From NCBI RefSeq assembly GCF_008000815.1, contig NZ_CP042806.1:6341583-6405582 (forward strand): DNA of 64,000 bases, read 5' to 3'. Positions 9,609 to 20,320 of the stretch are shown here, piece by piece. The translations under genes and the position numbers were made by a program. The notes below the pieces were generated by a model. The model was not told the DNA's origin. It did no database searches and saw only the letters and a list, made by a program, of their open reading frames with translations. The stretch comes from Terriglobus albidus (lineage in GTDB: Bacteria > Acidobacteriota > Terriglobia > Terriglobales > Acidobacteriaceae). Position 1 is the first letter of the stretch. The number at the start of each line of letters is the position of its first letter.

Positions 9609-9988
9609 AGCATTTTCCCTGCTGCTGGGTATCCCGGAAGAACGTACAGTGGCGTTTTCATTGCGGAAAACGCCCCATAACTGTGGAGTCCCTACACTAG
9701 GGCGTGTCATCAAACTCGTGCCGTCAGCGCCGGGAGCAGATTTTTACGAGATCGAGGAGCGAGGAGAGAACTGTAGCGGGTCTACTGGAACGACGAGTGA
9801 CAAAGAGATCGGGAAAATCTGCCCCGGCCCTTCGGGTTGCGGCGCAAATTCGCCCATACTTCGTTGTCGGCCTCAACTGTGGACCCGCCACAGCCTTCGG
9901 CCTCCGCCTCGTATGGACAAATTTGCGCTCGCAACGCTGACAGCAGGAGTTTGATGACACGCCCTAGACCTACAGGGAAAACGCTCTA
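9606..9988. mobile_element. MITE family 1 (TAGAGCATTTTCCCTG ends), split by a second MITE
   Basis: The outer element has terminal inverted repeats GAGCATTTTCCCTGC and ACAGGGAAAACGCTC, bounded by TA at each end. Its body matches, in opposite orientation, the uninterrupted copies at 27191-27306 and 62426-62538. It carries no transposase. TA boundaries suggest mobilisation by an IS630/Tc1-mariner-type transposase encoded elsewhere. Its first three bases are the prfA stop codon. The body is interrupted at 9698 by the element at 9700-9964. Confidence 0.85.
9700..9964. mobile_element. MITE family 2 nested in family 1
   Basis: A 265-bp element with perfect 18-bp terminal inverted repeats GGGCGTGTCATCAAACTC, continuing imperfectly for about 12 more bases. 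It is flanked by TA on both sides (9698-9699 and 9965-9966). Removing it and one TA restores a sequence matching the other family-1 copies, so it is a genuine secondary insertion with a TA target duplication. Reading frames exist on both strands because the element is nearly palindromic, but none encodes a transposase. Confidence 0.87.
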
Positions 9989-10040
9989 ACGAAAGGACGC
10001 CCGCGTTCGCACTTTGCGCAACGTGGGCGCATCTCCCCCG

Positions 10041-10901
10041 ATGAACCTTCGTGAGGCACAGCTCGCCGCCCGTACCCAGCTTGCGCACACGGAGAGTCCA
10101 GTGCGCGACGCCGAACTGTTATTGCTCCACATCCTCGGCATCACCAAGGCACAACTCCTGATCGATCCCAAACGCGAGCTCACCTCCGCCGAGTTCGCCG
10201 CTTACCAGGCATTGCTTGCCCGCCGCGCCGCCCATGAACCCGTTCAGTACATCACCGGCATGCAGGAGTTCTACGGTCTTCCCTTCCGCGTCACCCCGGC
10301 AACGCTGATCCCCCGGCCTGAGACGGAGCTGCTGGTTGAATCCGTTCTGGCGCAGATCCCGCAGCATCACGCTGTCCGCATCGCCGATGTCGGCACCGGC
10401 ACTGGATGCATCGCCGTTGCGCTTGCCGTGCATCTGCCATACGCGCATGTGACCGCGCTCGATCTCTCCGATGCCGCACTGAGTGTCGCGCGGGAGAATG
10501 CAGCCATCAACCATGTGAAGAAACGAGTCATGCCGCTGCACTCTGACCTGCTCAGCAGCGTTGCCGGACAGGCCTTTGACGTCGTCGTCTCCAACCCTCC
10601 GTATGTTCCCTTCAGTGACCGCTCCACCCTTGCGCCGCAGGTCCGTGACTTCGAGCCGGACGCCGCCCTCTATGCAGGAGAAGATGGACTGGAGATCTAT
10701 CGCCGACTGATTCCCCAGGCATATAGGGCTCTACACCCAGGCGGTCTGCTGGCGATGGAGATCGGTTATGGACAGGATGCAGCCCTGCGATCGCTGCTCA
10801 CCGAATGGAATGAGGTGACAATCCTCAACGACCTGCAAGGAATTCCCCGCACCATCCTGGCAAAGCGTCGCAAGCATCAATTATTGGATGACACGGCCTG
10901 A
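10041..10901 (+). CDS. prmC: Peptide chain release factor N5-glutamine methyltransferase
   Basis: A 286-residue SAM-dependent methyltransferase that modifies the GGQ glutamine of release factors. It has the N-terminal helical domain (1-80), the SAM motif IADVGTGTGCIAVALA (about 114-129) and the catalytic NPPY at 185-188 (VVVSNPPYVP). I chose the ATG at 10041; an in-frame TTG at 10014 would add nine residues and has no well-placed ribosome site. Its substrate gene prfA lies upstream, now separated by the MITE. The last 25 bp overlap the end of the convergent diguanylate cyclase gene. Confidence 0.95.
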   Translation: MNLREAQLAARTQLAHTESPVRDAELLLLHILGITKAQLLIDPKRELTSAEFAAYQALLARRAAHEPVQYITGMQEFYGLPFRVTPATLIPRPETELLVESVLAQIPQHHAVRIADVGTGTGCIAVALAVHLPYAHVTALDLSDAALSVARENAAINHVKKRVMPLHSDLLSSVAGQAFDVVVSNPPYVPFSDRSTLAPQVRDFEPDAALYAGEDGLEIYRRLIPQAYRALHPGGLLAMEIGYGQDAALRSLLTEWNEVTILNDLQGIPRTILAKRRKHQLLDDTA

Positions 10902-12076
10902 GCTTCCAACGACGTAAAGGCCACCACGCGATTCCGGCCTGACTGTTTGGCGGCATAAAGCGCCTGATCGCATCGCCGCAGCGCACCCTGATCATCTTCT
11001 CCTCGTTCGCAGACGGTAACTCCGAAGCTCGCCGTCAGCCGCAGTTGCGCGTCGAACTCAAATCGCAGGCTGCGTAGTCTTTCGCGCAAGCGCTCCGCCA
11101 CCACACGGGCGCCCTCCTCGTCCGTGTTCGGCAAAATGGCGACGAACTCTTCTCCGCCAAAGCGGCCCAGCGCATCGGCAGGCCGTAGCATCTCAGACAG
11201 TGCCTTCGCGAACGTGGATAAGACCGAATCGCCTCCCGGGTGACCATAGCGGTCATTGATCAGCTTGAAGTGGTCCACGTCCAGACTGATAAGAGCAATG
11301 CGTCCGCCATTCATGGACGCCCGTCTCAGCTCTCGGCCAAGGCGGTCTTCCAGACCGCGGCGGTTCAATACCGACGTCAACGGATCGGTCAACGACAAGG
11401 CATCCAGCTCATTGCTCAACTGCAGTGCGGCCATCCACAGATAGCCGATGGCGATACTGGCGCATAGAAGAACGACCTTTGAGAGCCGCGAGGCGCCATC
11501 GACCATAAAAGCCTGGTCATCGGCGGGAAGGTTCAGCAGTTGCCCGCGAAGGATGGGCAAAACCATCCGCACGAGGCAGAAGGATGAGAAGAGAAAGAAG
11601 CTGCCTGCCAGAAACCTGGCCGGCAACTGCAGCGAACTCGGCGCACGACGCAGCAAGGTAATGCCGCTACGTGTCGTCTGCAGCGCAAGCGCCAGAACCA
11701 GAAGCTCTGTCCGGGTCCTCATGGGCAGATGCATGATCTGGGAATAGATGGAAAAGCCGACCGTCCCCACAAACAACAGGGCATCCACCCAGCGCTCCGT
11801 GTAACGGAGCTTCAGGAAACGGGTCATGGTCTCGTCCATCAAGGCAAAGCCGGTGATGATCAGCCCATCCGAGAGGATGAATGAAATACGAGGAATCTGA
11901 TTGCGATAGAACAGGATCACCATCGCCAGAGCGATAAGCAGCATGCTGGCACACAGCCTTAGAACGCCACGCAAACGAGGCATGGAATGGGCCGCCAGGC
12001 CCAACCCAAGCATCAGCATGCCCAGCAGCAGGACGTAGGATTCCACCATCCAGCGCAGGCTTAACGGGACATTCAT
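10877..12076 (-). CDS. Membrane diguanylate cyclase (GGDEF)
   Basis: A protein of about 399 residues with six to seven N-terminal hydrophobic helices (about 10-220) and a C-terminal GGDEF domain (about 228-395). It should make cyclic di-GMP from two GTP at the inner membrane. The active site reads GGEEF (307-311) and an inhibitory I-site RPAD lies five residues earlier, so it looks active and product-inhibited. There is no known sensor domain; the membrane helices may sense a signal. It starts 24 bp after the FAD oxidoreductase stop, implying one operon in the glycan cluster and c-di-GMP control of surface polysaccharide. A GTG two codons upstream (12082) could also start it. Confidence 0.9.
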   Translation of the reverse strand: MNVPLSLRWMVESYVLLLGMLMLGLGLAAHSMPRLRGVLRLCASMLLIALAMVILFYRNQIPRISFILSDGLIITGFALMDETMTRFLKLRYTERWVDALLFVGTVGFSIYSQIMHLPMRTRTELLVLALALQTTRSGITLLRRAPSSLQLPARFLAGSFFLFSSFCLVRMVLPILRGQLLNLPADDQAFMVDGASRLSKVVLLCASIAIGYLWMAALQLSNELDALSLTDPLTSVLNRRGLEDRLGRELRRASMNGGRIALISLDVDHFKLINDRYGHPGGDSVLSTFAKALSEMLRPADALGRFGGEEFVAILPNTDEEGARVVAERLRERLRSLRFEFDAQLRLTASFGVTVCERGEDDQGALRRCDQALYAAKQSGRNRVVAFTSLEAQAVSSNN

Positions 12077-12100
12077 ACCCACAAGGATATAGTCGGCAAA

Positions 12101-13660
12101 TTATTTTTCTTCGTGATATTCCTGCTCGGTATTCACATCCCAAAGGGAGCTCTTGCTGGTCTCACCAGCAAGAATGGCATCCACGGCGGCCATCGCCGTC
12201 AGCATGGAATGGTCCTGGTTGTTGTACTTATGCATGCCGTTACGGCCAACCAGGAAGAGGTTCTCGTAACGATCCATGTACCGGCGGATCTCGTCGAAAC
12301 GGCCATAGCTGCCGAAGTATGCCGGATAGGTCTTTGGAACCCGCACCACATGACCGTCGCGCACATGCCCGCGGCGGATCATGCCGATCTTCTCCAGTTC
12401 CATGGCGCCGAAGGCTTTGAGCTCCTCGTCCGACATCTTCCACAGCGGATCGGTGTCGTAACAGAAGTACTCCAGCCCCAGCCAGACCTTCGATGGGTCA
12501 GCGACCAGATAGGGGCTCCAGTTATTGAAGATCTGTAACCGGCCAATCTGGACATCCGGCTCCTGGATATAAATCCACGTATCTTTCAGCAGGCTGCCGT
12601 CCGGTTCCGTCTGCTGCAGCTTGTCCACCAGCAGGCCGATCGTGATGAAGTCGCGGTATTGCAGGCCGTCAGCCACTTCGACCACGTTCGCTGGAGGCTC
12701 CACATCCAGCGAGTGCACCAGCTCCCGAACCGGCACGGTGGAGAAGAAGTGGTCTCCGGCAAAGGTCTGCCGCTCTCCTGCGCGGTTGACCGCCTCCACA
12801 CTGACGACGCGGTCGCCTTCGGTGTTGATCTTCACCGCGCGCCACCCCATATGCAGCTCTCCGCCCCCCTGCTGCACCAGACCGGCAACGTGTTCCCAAA
12901 GTTGTCCAGGGCCAAACTTGGGATAAAGGAACTGCTCGATCAATGAGGTCTCAGTCTTCTTCTGCCCGATGTCGCCTTCAGTCCTGCCGAAGGTCTTCTT
13001 CAGGAAGTGCTTTACCGCGGCTGTCAGGCTGAGGCCTTTGATACGCTGCGCTCCCCACTCCGCGCTGATCTCCTCACACGGCACGCCCCATACCTTTTCG
13101 GTGTAGCTCTTGAAGAAGGTCAGGTAAAGCTCGCTGCCGAAGCGGTTCACTAAGAAGTCGCGCAGGCTTTTCTCCTGCTTAATGGGAAAAAGACGCGATG
13201 AGAGGTAGCTGAAACCGATGCGTACCAGGCGAACTGGTCCCAGTTTGCGAAGTGTCGGCCCGCTCAGGCTCAGCGGATAGTCAAAGAACTGCCGCATGAA
13301 GTAGATCTCGCTCTTACGCGGACGCACCAGCATGACGAGGTCTTTATCCTCGCCTTCGCGGCGTTCGTGCATGGGCAGATGCCGTGTCTTGTTCTGGTAG
13401 CTGATCGCCGCTTCGGCCTCGGCCTCGTGCTCCACCGGCATCAGCTCGAGCCACCAGCGCATGACCTTGTCGCTCTTTGAAAAGAAGCGGTGACCGCCGA
13501 TGTCCATTCGGTTGCCGTTATAGCGCACGGTGCGCGAGATGCCGCCAACACAGTCCCCGGCTTCGAGAACGATGGGTTGGATATCCGATTGCCGTACCAG
13601 TTCCAGGGCGGCAGTCAGACCAGCAGGGCCTGCGCCCAGGATCACGGCTTTCTTTCTCAT
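12101..13660 (-). CDS. FAD-dependent oxidoreductase, UDP-galactopyranose-mutase/HemY-like
   Basis: A 519-residue flavoprotein. The N-terminal dinucleotide-binding motif is [16 protein letters not shown] (6-21), and [28 protein letters not shown] is typical of the family that includes protoporphyrinogen oxidase, amine oxidases and UDP-galactopyranose mutase. The C-terminal [22 protein letters not shown] is the FAD-binding end common in polysaccharide-locus members. Substrate is not determinable; placement beside an NAD-sugar epimerase and a membrane glycosyltransferase suggests sugar-nucleotide or lipid-linked glycan chemistry. It is divergent from the epimerase across about 150 bp. Confidence 0.85.
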   Translation of the reverse strand: MRKKAVILGAGPAGLTAALELVRQSDIQPIVLEAGDCVGGISRTVRYNGNRMDIGGHRFFSKSDKVMRWWLELMPVEHEAEAEAAISYQNKTRHLPMHERREGEDKDLVMLVRPRKSEIYFMRQFFDYPLSLSGPTLRKLGPVRLVRIGFSYLSSRLFPIKQEKSLRDFLVNRFGSELYLTFFKSYTEKVWGVPCEEISAEWGAQRIKGLSLTAAVKHFLKKTFGRTEGDIGQKKTETSLIEQFLYPKFGPGQLWEHVAGLVQQGGGELHMGWRAVKINTEGDRVVSVEAVNRAGERQTFAGDHFFSTVPVRELVHSLDVEPPANVVEVADGLQYRDFITIGLLVDKLQQTEPDGSLLKDTWIYIQEPDVQIGRLQIFNNWSPYLVADPSKVWLGLEYFCYDTDPLWKMSDEELKAFGAMELEKIGMIRRGHVRDGHVVRVPKTYPAYFGSYGRFDEIRRYMDRYENLFLVGRNGMHKYNNQDHSMLTAMAAVDAILAGETSKSSLWDVNTEQEYHEEK

Positions 13661-13812
13661 TCCACCTCTATCCTACGGATGATTCCGAAACTCTGTCGAT
13701 TTGTTGTACCTGTGACGCCGGCGCCACAGAAAAGGACGCACGCACCGAACTCGGTTTCTGCGCGGAGACCGTCTGGAATGGCCCGCGCAGACCGTCTAAA
13801 ATAGGCATAGAC

Positions 13813-14850
13813 ATGCACACTCTGGTCACCGGCGCTTCCGGATTCTTTGGCGACGTTCTCAAGCGCAGGCTTCTTCGTGAGGGCCATACCGTCGTCAACA
13901 TTGACCTGGAACGCGACGAGGATACCTTACCTGGACTGACCTCCATCCAGGGAGATCTTCGCGATAAGGCATTGATGCAACGTGTCTTCTCCGAACATCG
14001 CTTCGACGCCATCTTCCACGTCGCGGCACAGTTGGCGCATGGCGCCCGGATCGACGAGCATCTCCTGTGGACCTCAAACGTCGACGCTACCCGGCTCCTC
14101 GCGGACCTGGCCGTCGAACACGGCGTAAAACCCTTCGTCTTTACCTCCACAAACTGCCTATGGGCAGCCAACATGGGCCGTCCCATCACAGAAGAAGACA
14201 CACCTGCTCCAGTCGAGATCTATGGCCGCTCCAAGTGGGAAGCCGAGAAGATTCTCCTGGGCTACACCGATCGCCTGAATGTGGTGACGCTGCGCTGCCC
14301 CACCATCATGGACTCCGGCCGCCTGGGCCTTCTCGCAATCCTGTACGAGTTCATTGACGACCACAAAACTGTCTGGGTCGTCGGTCCTGGCGACAATACC
14401 TATCAGTTCATCTACGCCGACGATCTCGCTACGGCCTGCATCCAGGCGGCAGGCTACAACGGCAGCAATACCTTCAATGTCGGCTCAGACAACGTGAAGT
14501 CGATGCGGGCTGTCTATGAGTCCGTCATCACCGCCGCCGGCTCGCGCAGCAAGGTGCGCTCCCTGCCGGAGGGGCCGACGATTGCCGCCATGATTGCAGC
14601 GCATAAACTCAAGCTCTCGCCCCTTGGGCCGTATCACTACAAGATGATTGCCGAAAGTTTTCTGTTCGACACCACACGCATCAAGCGCGAGCTCGGCTGG
14701 CGGCCCACGCTCACCAATGAGGAGATGCTGCTACGCGCCTACAGCTACTACTCGCAGAATCGCAAGGAGATCGCGGCGCGCACCGATGTCTCCGCGCACC
14801 GCAAACCGGCGAGCATGGGTATTATCCGGCTGTTAAAGTGGCTGAGTTAG
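13813..14850 (+). CDS. NAD-dependent sugar epimerase/dehydratase
   Basis: A 345-residue extended short-chain dehydrogenase. The Rossmann motif GASGFFG (7-13) is followed by an acidic NAD-selecting residue in NIDLE, and the catalytic Y137-x3-K141 (YGRSK) is preceded by TSTN. The C-terminal part (WVVGPGDNTYQFIYADDLATA) resembles NAD-dependent epimerases such as GalE-like and WbpP-like enzymes. It probably epimerises or reduces a nucleotide sugar for surface glycans. I chose the ATG at 13813; the frame is open upstream but that part overlaps the divergent gene. TAAAAT lies 10 nt before the start, without a Shine-Dalgarno, so the transcript may be leaderless. Confidence 0.88.
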   Translation: MHTLVTGASGFFGDVLKRRLLREGHTVVNIDLERDEDTLPGLTSIQGDLRDKALMQRVFSEHRFDAIFHVAAQLAHGARIDEHLLWTSNVDATRLLADLAVEHGVKPFVFTSTNCLWAANMGRPITEEDTPAPVEIYGRSKWEAEKILLGYTDRLNVVTLRCPTIMDSGRLGLLAILYEFIDDHKTVWVVGPGDNTYQFIYADDLATACIQAAGYNGSNTFNVGSDNVKSMRAVYESVITAAGSRSKVRSLPEGPTIAAMIAAHKLKLSPLGPYHYKMIAESFLFDTTRIKRELGWRPTLTNEEMLLRAYSYYSQNRKEIAARTDVSAHRKPASMGIIRLLKWLS

Positions 14851-14958
14851 ACCTTCCGCGATACAACCTCTCCCAACAACACTCCATCCCACGTCCCTAA
14901 CGGAACGGCCTGCACGACTTTCTGCGATGGGATTTAAGTTATTTGGAGGGAAGTCTGC

Positions 14959-16770
14959 GTGGGCACCTGGGTTACGACGAGACCTCTCGTCCATGTCCCG
15001 ACAACTCTGCGGATCACAGCCGGCCGGGCACAGGCATGGATTGACACCCACCCTGCTCTGTCTTTCATCGGGCTTAGTCTCTTCTATGTCACCATCACCA
15101 CGCTGCTCTCTTCCATGAAGCTGCTGTGGCTCGACGAACTGATCACGTATCACATTGCGAGCCTGGGTTCAGCCCACGCAATCTGGCACGCCCTCAGCCA
15201 GGGCGCCGATCCGAATCCGCCACTGTCTCACCTCGCAGTTCTGGGTGCGATGCGGCTCTTTGGTAATCATGAGCTTGCATTGCGACTCCCGGCCATCGCC
15301 GGTTACTGGCTGGGATTGTTGTCGCTCTACCTCTTCCTGCGGCGGCGGATCTCCCCCACCTGGGCACTCTCAGGAACCTTCCTGTCCATGGCGACAGGCG
15401 CCTTTGAATACTCCTACGAAAGCCGCAGTTACGGCATCTTCTACGGTTTCGCGATGCTGGCCGTGCTGTGCTGGTCGCGAACGATCCAACCGAAGACGCG
15501 CAACCGTGGAACCCTTGCTTTGATTGGTATGGTGTTCGCACTGGCGCTCGGGATCTCTGCCAACTATTTCGCGGTGCTCGCGTTTCTTCCCGTGGCGGCA
15601 GGTGAGGCGGCGTTCACCCTGCAGCAACTCCACGCAGAACGATGGCGTATACCAAATCTTCGCTATGCCATTCGTCCCCGAATCTGGGTGGGCATAGTGC
15701 TGGCCGCCGCTCCTTTCACCTTCTATCGGGGCCTGATTAAAGCAGGAATTGCAACCTACGCTCCGCATGCATGGAACAAGGTCTCTATCGATCAGGCCTT
15801 CGATTCCTACACGGAGATGGTGGAGGCAGTGCTGTATCCACTGCTCGCGCTGTTTCTGCTTGTTGGCATCGTGCGCGTCTGCTCTCGCTTCTGTACCACC
15901 TGCCGCGCCGGGCTGCGTCCCAGAGTTCTGGGTGACCTGGCAACGGAGTACCGCATGCGACGCGGAACACAAACGTTTCCAGCGCATGAGCTAATCGCGG
16001 CGTTCTTCCTCATGCTGTATCCGTTTCTCGGTTACGCGGCCGCTTCGATCAAAGGCGGCATGCTCTCTCCGCGCTTTGTGATCCCGGTATGTTTCGGCTT
16101 TGCCATTGCAGGAGTTGCGGCGGCGCATCGGCTCTTCGGACACATGCGCTACGCGGCCGTCACCTTCCTCATCCTCTTTGTGGCATGGGTGACGACTCGT
16201 GAGTCCATCATCGGCTACTGGTATACAGAGCAGAAGCAAAGCTTTTATAAGGTCGTGGACCACCTTTCGAGCATCGCTGATCAACAACCGATCGCAATTC
16301 CCGATCCCCTCATGGTGCTTACCTTCCAGCGCTATGCACCACCGTCGCTTGCCTCTCGCATCGTCTTCCCTGTCGACTTCGACGCTATCCGCCGATTCCG
16401 CGGAGAAGACTCACCCGACCGCAACCTCTGGACTGGAAGGAATAGCTACTATCACGTCCCCATTGTGCCGTTAGCCGGCTTCCTACAGCAGACAGGGCAT
16501 TTCATCATTCTCGGCCACGACAAGAACTGGATGGTACGGGACCTGCAGGAACACCGTTATCCGGTCGACGAGATGCCGATCAATACGCGTGCCGGAGCGA
16601 TTGGAGGATTTACGCCGCTGATGCACGGTTTGCCGAAGTTCTATCAGGCTTCAGGAGATCGCTCCCCGGCCAGCGGATATGGACATTCCACCACGATTAT
16701 TCCGTTTCACAGTGAAGCCAATCGGCCGCATGAGGATGATTCAGAGCATCCGATTCAGGACGTTCGATAG
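14959..16770 (+). CDS. GT39-family membrane glycosyltransferase
   Basis: A 603-residue integral membrane protein of the GT-C fold (ArnT/PMT-like, GT39). The first loop carries the acidic motif WLDELITYH after the first helix (about 37-55), as expected for the catalytic Asp/Glu. About ten further helices run to residue 440, and a soluble C-terminal region follows. Such enzymes move a sugar from a polyprenyl-phosphate donor to a lipid or protein in the periplasm. A GTG start at 14959 is supported by GGAGGG eight bases upstream. It follows the epimerase by 108 bp and completes the glycan cluster. Confidence 0.82.
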   Translation: MGTWVTTRPLVHVPTTLRITAGRAQAWIDTHPALSFIGLSLFYVTITTLLSSMKLLWLDELITYHIASLGSAHAIWHALSQGADPNPPLSHLAVLGAMRLFGNHELALRLPAIAGYWLGLLSLYLFLRRRISPTWALSGTFLSMATGAFEYSYESRSYGIFYGFAMLAVLCWSRTIQPKTRNRGTLALIGMVFALALGISANYFAVLAFLPVAAGEAAFTLQQLHAERWRIPNLRYAIRPRIWVGIVLAAAPFTFYRGLIKAGIATYAPHAWNKVSIDQAFDSYTEMVEAVLYPLLALFLLVGIVRVCSRFCTTCRAGLRPRVLGDLATEYRMRRGTQTFPAHELIAAFFLMLYPFLGYAAASIKGGMLSPRFVIPVCFGFAIAGVAAAHRLFGHMRYAAVTFLILFVAWVTTRESIIGYWYTEQKQSFYKVVDHLSSIADQQPIAIPDPLMVLTFQRYAPPSLASRIVFPVDFDAIRRFRGEDSPDRNLWTGRNSYYHVPIVPLAGFLQQTGHFIILGHDKNWMVRDLQEHRYPVDEMPINTRAGAIGGFTPLMHGLPKFYQASGDRSPASGYGHSTTIIPFHSEANRPHEDDSEHPIQDVR

Positions 16771-16793
16771 TAACGCGTTGCGCGCAGCGCAAC

Positions 16794-16976
16794 CATTCGC
16801 GCCGCAGGTGCGAATGCCTTGTTAAGGGGACGGCTTCAGCCGTCCCATACAGAGCCTCAAAGATATGCGGCTTTAGCCGCTGAGGTCATAGTTCGTGGTA
16901 CCTCAGCGGCTAAAGCCGCGTTTCTTGCCGGCCTGGTACGGCACGGCTGAAGCCGTGCCCTTAAGCAAAACAAGGG
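16794..16976. repeat. REP-like palindromic cluster
   Basis: Four hairpins in series: CATTCGC/GCGAATG, then GGACGGCTTCAGCCGTCC, then GCGGCTTTAGCCGC with its partner GCGGCTAAAGCCGC, then GGCACGGCTGAAGCCGTGCC, framed by TTAAGGGG and CCCTTAA. The same architecture occurs at 50472-50656, with related forms at 45584, 53545 and 59696. No coding potential. Confidence 0.85.
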
Positions 16977-17033
16977 AGCCCGCAGGAGGCCACGGCTCCC
17001 ACCCGGTTTGAGCTTCTCTCGATCCTACTTCTG

Positions 17034-17066
17034 CAACAAAAAGGCCGGGCATATCTGCCCGGCCTT
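17034..17066 (-). terminator. Intrinsic terminator of clpB
   Basis: Hairpin AAGGCCGGGC-atatct-GCCCGGCCTT at 17041-17066, followed on the minus strand by a run of T (complement of CAACAAAAA). It lies 11 bp past the clpB stop codon. Confidence 0.85.
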
Positions 17067-17077
17067 TCTTCCTACTC

Positions 17078-19699
17078 TTACGCCGGAACCGCTTCCGACT
17101 CGACGACCTCAAAAGTGAGGGCATCTTTGCCTGCATCGACACGCACCTTGTCGCCGTGCCGTACTTCGCCATCCAGAATCTTGATGGCGAGCGGGTCCTG
17201 CACCAGGCGCTGGATCGCACGCTTCAGCGGGCGAGCTCCATAGGCGCGATCGTAGCCCGCGGCAAAGAGCTTCTTGTGCGCCGCCGGTGTCAGCTCCAGA
17301 TGGATCTTCCGTGCATCCAGCAGCTTCTGCAGGTCTGCAAGCCGCAGGTCGACGATATGCGTCAACTGCTCCTCGCCCAGCGGATGGAAGACCACGATGT
17401 CGTCCACACGGTTCAGGAACTCCGGACGGAAGTGCTGCTTCAGCGAGTCGATCACCCGGGCCTTCGCATCTTCGAAGCCATCTTCACTGTCAGCCCATGC
17501 TGTCGACAACGCACTTGCGCCGATGTTCGACGTCATGATCAGCACGGTGTTCTTGAAGTCGACCGTGCGCCCCTTCGAGTCCGTCAGCCGGCCATCATCA
17601 AGCACCTGCAACAGCACGTTGAAGACATCCGGGTGCGCCTTCTCGACCTCGTCGAAGAGCACCACGGCATACGGACGCCGGCGGATCGCCTCCGTCAACT
17701 GCCCGCCTTCGTCGAAGCCCACATATCCCGGAGGAGCGCCGATCAGTCGCGCGACCGCATGCTTCTCCATGTACTCCGACATGTCGATACGCACCATCGC
17801 CTGCTCGTCGTCGAAGAGGAACTCCGCCAGGGCACGCGCCGTTTCCGTCTTACCCACACCCGTGGGTCCGAGGAAGATAAAGCTGCCGATAGGGCGCTTG
17901 GGGTCGGACAAACCCGCACGGGAACGGCGAATCGCATTCGCCACCACCGTCAACGCCTCATCCTGTCCGACGACACGCTCGCGCAGCCGCTGCTCCATGT
18001 GGACCAGCTTCTGAACTTCGCCCTCGAGCATCTTCGCCACCGGAATCCCGGTCCACTTGGAGACGATCTTGGCGATATCCTCCTCGTCGACCTCTTCCTT
18101 CAGCATGCGCTGCGCAGTATCGCTGCCGTCCTGCAGCTTCTCGAGCTGCTTCAGCTCGGCCTCCGCCTTTGGCAGATCGCTGTACTGAATCTGCGCTGCT
18201 CTGCCGAGATCGCCCTTGCGGGTCTGCTCTTCGATCTGGAAGCGCAGGCTCTCGATCGTCTGCTTCAGCTCGCTGATGCGGCTGATAGCATCCTTCTCCT
18301 TCTGCCACCGCGCTCGCAAACCGCTGGCCTGCTCCTTGATATCGGCAAGCTCCTTCTCGACCTCCTGCAACCGCTCCTGCGAGTTCGGGTCCTTCTCCCG
18401 CTTCAGAGCCTCGCGCTCAATCTCGAGCGAGGTCGCGCGGCGCTCCAGGGCGTCAATCTCCACCGGGACACTGCCGATCTGAATAGCCAGCGATGCAGCC
18501 GCTTCATCGACAAGGTCAATCGCCTTGTCCGGAAGGAAGCGGTCACTGATGTAACGATGCGAAAGCACCGCCGCCGACACGATCGCCGAGTCCTTGATAC
18601 GCACCTTGTGGTGCGACTCGTAACGCTCCTTCAGGCCGCGCAGAATCGCGATCGTATCGTCGACATTGGGCTCCCCGACATAGACGATCTGGAAGCGGCG
18701 CTCCAGCGCAGCATCCTTCTCGATGTACTTCCGATACTCGTTCAGCGTGGTTGCGCCGATAGCACGCAGCTCGCCACGGGCCAACGCAGGCTTGAGCATG
18801 TTGCTGGCATCGATGGCGCCCTCCGCTGCTCCGGCTCCGACCAGCGTGTGCAGCTCATCGATAAACAGAATGATCTGTCCGTTCGACTCTTCGATCTCCT
18901 TCAGCACAGCCTTCAGGCGGTCTTCAAACTCACCGCGGAACTTCGCGCCGGCCAGCATCGATCCCAGGTCAAGCGAGATTACCCGCTTCTCCTTCAGGAC
19001 CTCCGGCACATCACCGGAGACGATGCGGCGCGCCAGACCTTCGACGATCGCCGTCTTACCCACACCTGGTTCACCGATCAACACCGGGTTGTTCTTCGTA
19101 CGGCGCGAAAGCACCTGAATGACACGGCGAATCTCCTCATCGCGGCCAATCACCGGATCGAGCTTGCCCTTACGCGCCTGCTCGGTCAGATCCTTGGCAT
19201 ACTTCTCCAGAGCCTGGAACTTCCCTTCAGGATTCTGATCGGTCACGCGCTGGGTACCGCGCACCGAGGTCAGCGCCTTCAGAATCGCATCGTGGGTTGC
19301 GCCAAAGGTCGCCAGAGCGGTCTGCACGACGCCGTTCTTCTCTTCAGTCAAGGCCAGCAGAAGATGCTCGGTCGAGACATACTCGTCCTTGAAGTTCTCC
19401 GCCTCCTTGAAGGCGCGATCCAATACCTTCTGCAGAGCAGCACCCACACCGGGCTGCTGGCTCGCTCCCTGCACCTTCGGCAGCTTCGCAATGGCTGCAT
19501 TGACCTGGCTCAGAAGCTGCTGCACGGGTACACCGATCTTCTCCAGCACCGGAATCACGATGCCCTCGCGGTCCTCCAGCAGAGCAGCAGCCAGATGCAG
19601 CGGCAGCACCTCGGGATTTCCCGAGTCAGAGGCATGCCCCAGCGCCGCCTGTACCGCCTCCTGCGACTTCACCGTAAATTTGTCCCACCGAATTGCCAT
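17078..19699 (-). CDS. clpB: ATP-dependent disaggregase ClpB
   Basis: An 873-residue Hsp100 chaperone that extracts polypeptides from aggregates together with DnaK. The domain order is normal: N-domain (about 1-145), AAA1 with Walker [16 protein letters not shown], a long coiled-coil M-domain (about 410-525) and AAA2 with Walker [16 protein letters not shown], then the D2-small domain ending in [18 protein letters not shown]. There is no ClpP-binding loop typical of ClpA or ClpX. GAGGT lies about ten bases before the ATG. The Hsp20 gene is 138 bp upstream on the same strand, forming a heat-shock pair; no CIRCE element was seen. Confidence 0.97.
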   Translation of the reverse strand: MAIRWDKFTVKSQEAVQAALGHASDSGNPEVLPLHLAAALLEDREGIVIPVLEKIGVPVQQLLSQVNAAIAKLPKVQGASQQPGVGAALQKVLDRAFKEAENFKDEYVSTEHLLLALTEEKNGVVQTALATFGATHDAILKALTSVRGTQRVTDQNPEGKFQALEKYAKDLTEQARKGKLDPVIGRDEEIRRVIQVLSRRTKNNPVLIGEPGVGKTAIVEGLARRIVSGDVPEVLKEKRVISLDLGSMLAGAKFRGEFEDRLKAVLKEIEESNGQIILFIDELHTLVGAGAAEGAIDASNMLKPALARGELRAIGATTLNEYRKYIEKDAALERRFQIVYVGEPNVDDTIAILRGLKERYESHHKVRIKDSAIVSAAVLSHRYISDRFLPDKAIDLVDEAAASLAIQIGSVPVEIDALERRATSLEIEREALKREKDPNSQERLQEVEKELADIKEQASGLRARWQKEKDAISRISELKQTIESLRFQIEEQTRKGDLGRAAQIQYSDLPKAEAELKQLEKLQDGSDTAQRMLKEEVDEEDIAKIVSKWTGIPVAKMLEGEVQKLVHMEQRLRERVVGQDEALTVVANAIRRSRAGLSDPKRPIGSFIFLGPTGVGKTETARALAEFLFDDEQAMVRIDMSEYMEKHAVARLIGAPPGYVGFDEGGQLTEAIRRRPYAVVLFDEVEKAHPDVFNVLLQVLDDGRLTDSKGRTVDFKNTVLIMTSNIGASALSTAWADSEDGFEDAKARVIDSLKQHFRPEFLNRVDDIVVFHPLGEEQLTHIVDLRLADLQKLLDARKIHLELTPAAHKKLFAAGYDRAYGARPLKRAIQRLVQDPLAIKILDGEVRHGDKVRVDAGKDALTFEVVESEAVPA

Positions 19700-19837
19700 C
19701 GTTTCTCTACCTCACCTAATTCCTTAGATACATCCCAGGCCGCATCACGGCGGTGCCTCGCATCACAAAAGAATGGGAGCCCACCCTTCAACCGGCAGGT
19801 CTCCCATCATCAGGTGCCCGTCAGTGCACCATGAAGC

Positions 19838-20320
19838 TTACGCCGCGGTCTTTGCCTCAACCTGCTTCGGACCAGCACCGGCGCCTACCTTGATCTGCTT
19901 GGGCTGAGCCTCAGATTTCTTAGCGATCTCAACCTGCAGCACGCCATCCTTATAGTCAGCGCTCACCCTCTCCATATCCGCCGTCGGCGGAAGCGTAAAT
20001 ACGCGGATGAAGCTGCCGTAACGGCGCTCAATGCGATGGAAGTTCTCTTCCTTCTCTTCCTTTTCGAACTTGCGCTCGCCCTTGACTGTCAAAGTCTGGT
20101 TCTCCAGACGGACGTCAATATCTTCCTGCCTGATCCCCGGAACGTCGAGTTTCAGCACGATCTTCTGCGCATCCTCATAAACGTCCACGGCGGGGGTGAA
20201 ATTCCCTGACGCCAACGACTCGCTGCGGCCTTCCGGCGTACCGAAGTCGTTGAAGATCGAGTTCAAACGGTTCTGCAGGACAGCCAGCTCCGAGAACGGG
20301 GTCCAACGTGTGATCGTCAT
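19838..20320 (-). CDS. Small heat-shock protein Hsp20
   Basis: A 160-residue alpha-crystallin-type holdase that keeps unfolding proteins soluble for ClpB/DnaK. The alpha-crystallin domain spans about 40-135 (FTPAVDVYEDAQKIVLKLDVPGI to DYKDGVLQVEIAKK). The usual I-x-I/V tail motif is present in a variant form, QIKVG, before an Ala/Lys-rich end. Start set at MTITRWTPF (20320) because AGGAGG lies ten bases upstream; earlier in-frame codons have no support. Downstream clpB makes a functional pair. Confidence 0.94.
   Translation of the reverse strand: MTITRWTPFSELAVLQNRLNSIFNDFGTPEGRSESLASGNFTPAVDVYEDAQKIVLKLDVPGIRQEDIDVRLENQTLTVKGERKFEKEEKEENFHRIERRYGSFIRVFTLPPTADMERVSADYKDGVLQVEIAKKSEAQPKQIKVGAGAGPKQVEAKTAA

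Noticed and set aside
9649..9960. Frames on both strands within the nested MITE, each with the same MSSNSC start
   Set aside because: They arise from the near-palindromic element, and neither resembles a transposase.
13477..13812. N-terminal extension of the epimerase frame upstream of 13813
   Set aside because: It overlaps the divergent oxidoreductase gene, and the Rossmann motif starts right after the ATG at 13813.
17156..19834. An 892-residue open frame antisense to clpB
   Set aside because: It is the reverse strand of a highly conserved gene with strong third-position GC bias. The translation shows no domain and has repetitive LLQL/RRR composition.
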